Origin: an uncultured Desulfobulbus sp.
Lineage (GTDB): Bacteria > Desulfobacterota > Desulfobulbia > Desulfobulbales > Desulfobulbaceae
Direction: 5' to 3'
Length of the DNA: 6,080 nt
Assembly (NCBI GenBank): GCA_946539945.1
Contig: CAMNHX010000109.1
Location: forward strand, 1-6,080
Position numbers and translations under genes: made by a program
Part shown: positions 3,706 to 6,080 of the stretch, one piece after another
Numbering within the stretch: position 1 is the stretch's first letter
Layout: every line of letters starts with the position of its first letter
The notes under the pieces: model-generated
Seen by the model: the letters and a program-made list of their open reading frames with translations, nothing else
What the model was told of the DNA's origin: nothing
The model's database searches: none

Positions 3706-6080
3706 ATGCAATCAGCCAGAACTCCTGAACCCATACAAGCCCATTCCGTCCAAGACTATGTGAACGCCATTGGGAATACCCTGCACGGCATTCCAAACGG
3801 CAAGGGCGGCTTCAATTCGTGCAACTGCCCAGTCCACGGCGGGCATGAGTGCCTGTCGGTTGACATAGGCGACACCGGCGCAATCGCCATCTACTGCCAC
3901 ACTTGCAGCAAGGACGGAACACCCGCAATCATTGAGGCCCTCAAGCAGATGAATCTGTGGCCTGACTCTACCACCCTTCCTTCCTTTGCGCCTTCGCCAG
4001 AACAGGCAGAGGCCCGGAAACAAGATGCAGCCCGCGAGCAGGAGGTGGCGGCAGATGAAGCTGTCCGGCTTCTTGAGCAGGCTTCCCCAGACTGGCAAGA
4101 CCACCCATACGCAAAGAAGAAGGGAAAGGTCTTTGGGCCGGACGTGCGGCGGGGGGAATATCCCGGTATCCGGGACGCGCTCCTGATCCCGTTTTATTCG
4201 CCAGAAACTGGCAAGGTTCGGACCGTGCAGGCTATAGCCCCAAACGGAAAAGACAAGCGTTTCCTCAAGGGCGGCCAGAAGAAAGGATGCTGTCACCTTA
4301 TAGGAGGCCCGCTTCCTGAAACCGGGCGCTTGTGCGTAGCCGAGGGAGTGGCGACTGCTGGCGCGGTCTGGCGGGCAACAGGCTTACCTTGCATTGCGGC
4401 AGGGGACGCGGGCAATATGCCGGAAGTGGCCCAGAAGATACGGCAACTCTCCCCACAGGTGGAAATCATCCTCTTGGCAGATGAAGACCCGCCCGGTATT
4501 GCAGCAGCCCAGAAGGCGGCCCGACTGGTAGGTGGTAAAATTGCCAGACCACAGGCAGCGCTGGATACGGACGTGCCTCTCCACTACGACTTTTGGGACT
4601 TGTGGCATGAGTGCGGCGCGGATGCTGTCAAGCTGGCGCTGGACAAGGCACAGGACGCAAAGGATGAAAAAAAAGAAACCCCCTCACTGGCGGTGAAGGG
4701 GGATTTACCGGGGAACCCGGAAGTATATCAAACACGATTGCATACTACCGGGTTTCTCCAAAATTCACAACCCCAAACAGGAGAAATCCAAATGAAAAAA
4801 GAAACACTGAACAACAAGCCCCAGAATGCCCCTGAAACGGCCCAGAACGCCCAAACACCGGAATATGGGGGGGAAGCCTTGGACAGGGAACTGCAGCGCC
4901 TTGCAGGGCTTTCTGTGGCAGAATACGAGTGCCAACGTAAACCGGCAGCCAAGAGGCTTGGCTTCCGGCCCACCATCCTCGACAAGGTGGTTGAAAATAT
5001 GCGGGCAGATGCTGCTGGAGGACAAGACCTGCCCATTGAGGAAACCGTCCCTTGGCCTGAACCAGTGGACCCGGCGGCATTGCTGGACGAGATCGAGGCG
5101 ACCATTGGGCGCTTCATTGTCTGTTCGCCGGAGGTTCGCACGGCGGCAGCACTATGGGCGGCATTCACATGGTTCATTGACGTTGTGGACGTGGCCCCCA
5201 TTGCCCTGATAACTGCGCCGGAAAAAGGCTGTGGCAAGACCCAGTTGTTGACGCTCCTTGGCCGCCTGTCCTATCGCGCCCTGCCCACCAGCGGCATCTC
5301 CCCGGCAGCGCTGTTCCGTACCGTGGAAGAGGGACACCCGACCCTGATGATCGACGAGGCAGATTCCTTCATGCGCGACAATGAGGAACTGCGCGGCATC
5401 ATCAATTCCGGCCATACCAGAGACACCGCCTATGTCATCCGCACAGTAGGTGAGAATCATACCCCCAAACGTTTTGGGACATGGGGAGCAAAAGCCATTG
5501 CAGGCATCAAGGTGGAGAAATTGGCCCCCACCATAACAGACCGAGCCATTGTTCTGTCCCTGCGTAGACGCCTGAAGACCGAGCAGGTAGAACGCCTGCG
5601 CCGTGCAGAACCGGACCTTTTCCCCTCTTTGCGTCAAAAGCTGGCCCGCTTCGCCTTGGACGCCGGTGAGATGGTGCAGAGACTGGCAAGGGAACAGGAA
5701 GACCTTGAAGGCTTGAGTGATCGCCATCTGGATAACTGGGAACCCTTGCGGGCTATTGCGGCAGCGGCAGGCGGCAACTGGGCGCAGAAGGCCACAGAAA
5801 CCGCACTGGCGCTGTCTGCCGTGGCGAATAATGAACCCACAGGCATAGGCCCGGAACTGTTGTCCAACATCTGGACCGTCTTTCAGGAACGGGGCAACCC
5901 GGACCGCATGACCACCAAAGACTTGATCGATGCTCTAAAGAGTGAAGATGAATGGAGGTGGTCCACCCACAACCGTGGCCAAGAGATAACCGCCCAGCAG
6001 ATTGCCCAATTGTTGAAATGGTATGAAATTTCTAGCTGCAACATGAAAGTGGACGGTAAGGTCTCCTCAAAGGTTACAAG
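3706..6080 (+). CDS. TOPRIM primase fused to DUF3631 P-loop ATPase (putative replicative primase-helicase), 3'-truncated by window
   Basis: One frame is open from ATG 3706 (GAAAGG at 3694-3699) to the window end, 791 codons. Residues 39-67 form a CHC2-type zinc ribbon (C41-x2-H44 ... C64-x2-C67), as in DnaG and P4 alpha. Residues about 207-285 are a TOPRIM domain (Toprim_3-like, PF13362): VAEGVATA with E213, then ILLADED with D259 and D261. This half should make primers at the element's origin. Residues about 325-400 are a poorly structured linker. From about residue 460 the sequence matches DUF3631: Walker A APEKGCGKT (K511, T512), Walker B LMIDEAD (D550, E551), then RDNEELRGIINSGHTR and DRAIVLSLRRRL. 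The family's C-terminal part (WEPLRAIAAAAGGNW, TTKDLIDAL) is also visible; only the last part is missing. DUF3631 proteins are thought to be helicase-like partners of primases on mobile elements; helicase activity is inference. An alternative internal start exists at 4792. Confidence 0.9.
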   Translation, partial: MQSARTPEPIQAHSVQDYVNAIGNTLHGIPNGKGGFNSCNCPVHGGHECLSVDIGDTGAIAIYCHTCSKDGTPAIIEALKQMNLWPDSTTLPSFAPSPEQAEARKQDAAREQEVAADEAVRLLEQASPDWQDHPYAKKKGKVFGPDVRRGEYPGIRDALLIPFYSPETGKVRTVQAIAPNGKDKRFLKGGQKKGCCHLIGGPLPETGRLCVAEGVATAGAVWRATGLPCIAAGDAGNMPEVAQKIRQLSPQVEIILLADEDPPGIAAAQKAARLVGGKIARPQAALDTDVPLHYDFWDLWHECGADAVKLALDKAQDAKDEKKETPSLAVKGDLPGNPEVYQTRLHTTGFLQNSQPQTGEIQMKKETLNNKPQNAPETAQNAQTPEYGGEALDRELQRLAGLSVAEYECQRKPAAKRLGFRPTILDKVVENMRADAAGGQDLPIEETVPWPEPVDPAALLDEIEATIGRFIVCSPEVRTAAALWAAFTWFIDVVDVAPIALITAPEKGCGKTQLLTLLGRLSYRALPTSGISPAALFRTVEEGHPTLMIDEADSFMRDNEELRGIINSGHTRDTAYVIRTVGENHTPKRFGTWGAKAIAGIKVEKLAPTITDRAIVLSLRRRLKTEQVERLRRAEPDLFPSLRQKLARFALDAGEMVQRLAREQEDLEGLSDRHLDNWEPLRAIAAAAGGNWAQKATETALALSAVANNEPTGIGPELLSNIWTVFQERGNPDRMTTKDLIDALKSEDEWRWSTHNRGQEITAQQIAQLLKWYEISSCNMKVDGKVSSKVT
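4666..4702 (-). terminator. A8 run plus GC hairpin inside the primase-ATPase linker
   Basis: Eight As (4667-4674) then GAAA precede a stem CCCCCTCAC (4679-4687) / GTGAAGGGGG (4693-4702, one bulged A) with loop TGGCG. Read on the minus strand this is a terminator shape (stem then TTTCTTTTTTTT). Read on the + strand it resembles a slippery run followed by a stimulatory hairpin within an open coding frame. No minus-strand gene is supported. Confidence 0.5.
4710..4758 (+). other. long imperfect hairpin in the linker upstream of the internal start
   Basis: Bases 4710-4726 pair with 4742-4758 (core AACCCGG/CCGGGTT and AGTAT/ATACT; one A-A mismatch and two G-U pairs), with a 15-base loop. It lies inside the open frame, 33 bases before the internal ATG at 4792. 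It looks more like intergenic structure than protein-constrained sequence. Confidence 0.6.
4779..4794 (+). promoter_or_regulatory. strong internal ribosome binding site and ATG for a stand-alone DUF3631 protein
   Basis: AGGAG (4779-4783) stands eight bases before an in-frame ATG (4792-4794, Met363 of the long protein), followed by A-rich codons MKKETLNNK typical of gene starts. It is a better ribosome binding site than that of the upstream primase. It would give a DUF3631 protein lacking zinc ribbon and TOPRIM. Confidence 0.55.

Noticed and set aside
3712..4296. Minus-strand frame of 194 codons opposite the primase
   Set aside because: It is a shadow of the primase gene. The + frame carries the zinc ribbon and recognisable TOPRIM; the minus product has no recognisable domain.
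4728..5727. Several minus-strand frames opposite the DUF3631 region
   Set aside because: The + frame shows Walker A, Walker B and the wider DUF3631 pattern; the minus frames are GC-rich shadows of it.
1..6080. CRISPR array, tRNA gene or attachment site
   Set aside because: No regularly spaced repeats of CRISPR length and no tRNA cloverleaf were found. The attachment site expected near the integrase start lies outside the window, and no matching direct repeat could be tested.

Overview
The window is part of an integrated mobile genetic element. It looks like a P4-type satellite or prophage-like island, or an integrative plasmid-like element, seen from its integrase inwards. Every supported gene is on the + strand. 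The host cannot be fixed from the sequence. GC-rich backbone genes, strong Shine-Dalgarno sites, factor-independent terminators and P4-type, KfrA-type and DUF3631-type proteins point to a Gram-negative bacterium. A Desulfovibrio-like (Desulfobacterota) host is my guess only. Two genes (578-1087 and about 3112-3636) are visibly more AT-rich than the rest and may be later additions.

Layout. 1-581 is the C-terminal catalytic part of a P4-family tyrosine integrase; its start lies left of the window. It overlaps by ATGA with an unrecognised 169-residue gene (578-1087), which ends at a clear terminator (1114-1141). A pyrimidine-rich gap leads to a 95-bp AT-rich element (A, 1288-1382) bounded by 13-bp inverted repeats. 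Element A sits directly in front of a KfrA-like DNA-binding coiled-coil gene (1407-2078). From 2079 to 2838 I find no convincing gene. This stretch holds a hairpin, a shortened copy of the AT-rich element (B, 2208-2277), a second copy of the hairpin, a terminator (2431-2459) and a large branched, terminator-ended RNA structure (2515-2591). It ends with an A-rich tract and a good sigma70-type promoter (2757-2784).

That promoter leads into a small excisionase-type HTH gene (2839-3075), an unrecognised gene (about 3112-3636), and a long reading frame from 3706 that is still open at the window end. The long frame joins a CHC2 zinc ribbon and TOPRIM primase to a DUF3631 P-loop ATPase.

How it fits together. 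Integrase and the small HTH protein would handle integration and excision. The primase-ATPase would be the element's replication module. The KfrA-like protein would probably regulate itself, and perhaps help maintain the element, through the AT-rich repeats.

Two observations stand out. First, element B followed directly by the second hairpin looks like a duplicate of the kfrA locus with the gene removed. Second, the primase-ATPase junction carries an A8 run, a hairpin, a +1-frame stop and a strong internal Shine-Dalgarno/ATG. This suggests the locus can be expressed as a fusion or as two separate proteins, or that it is a recent fusion of two genes.
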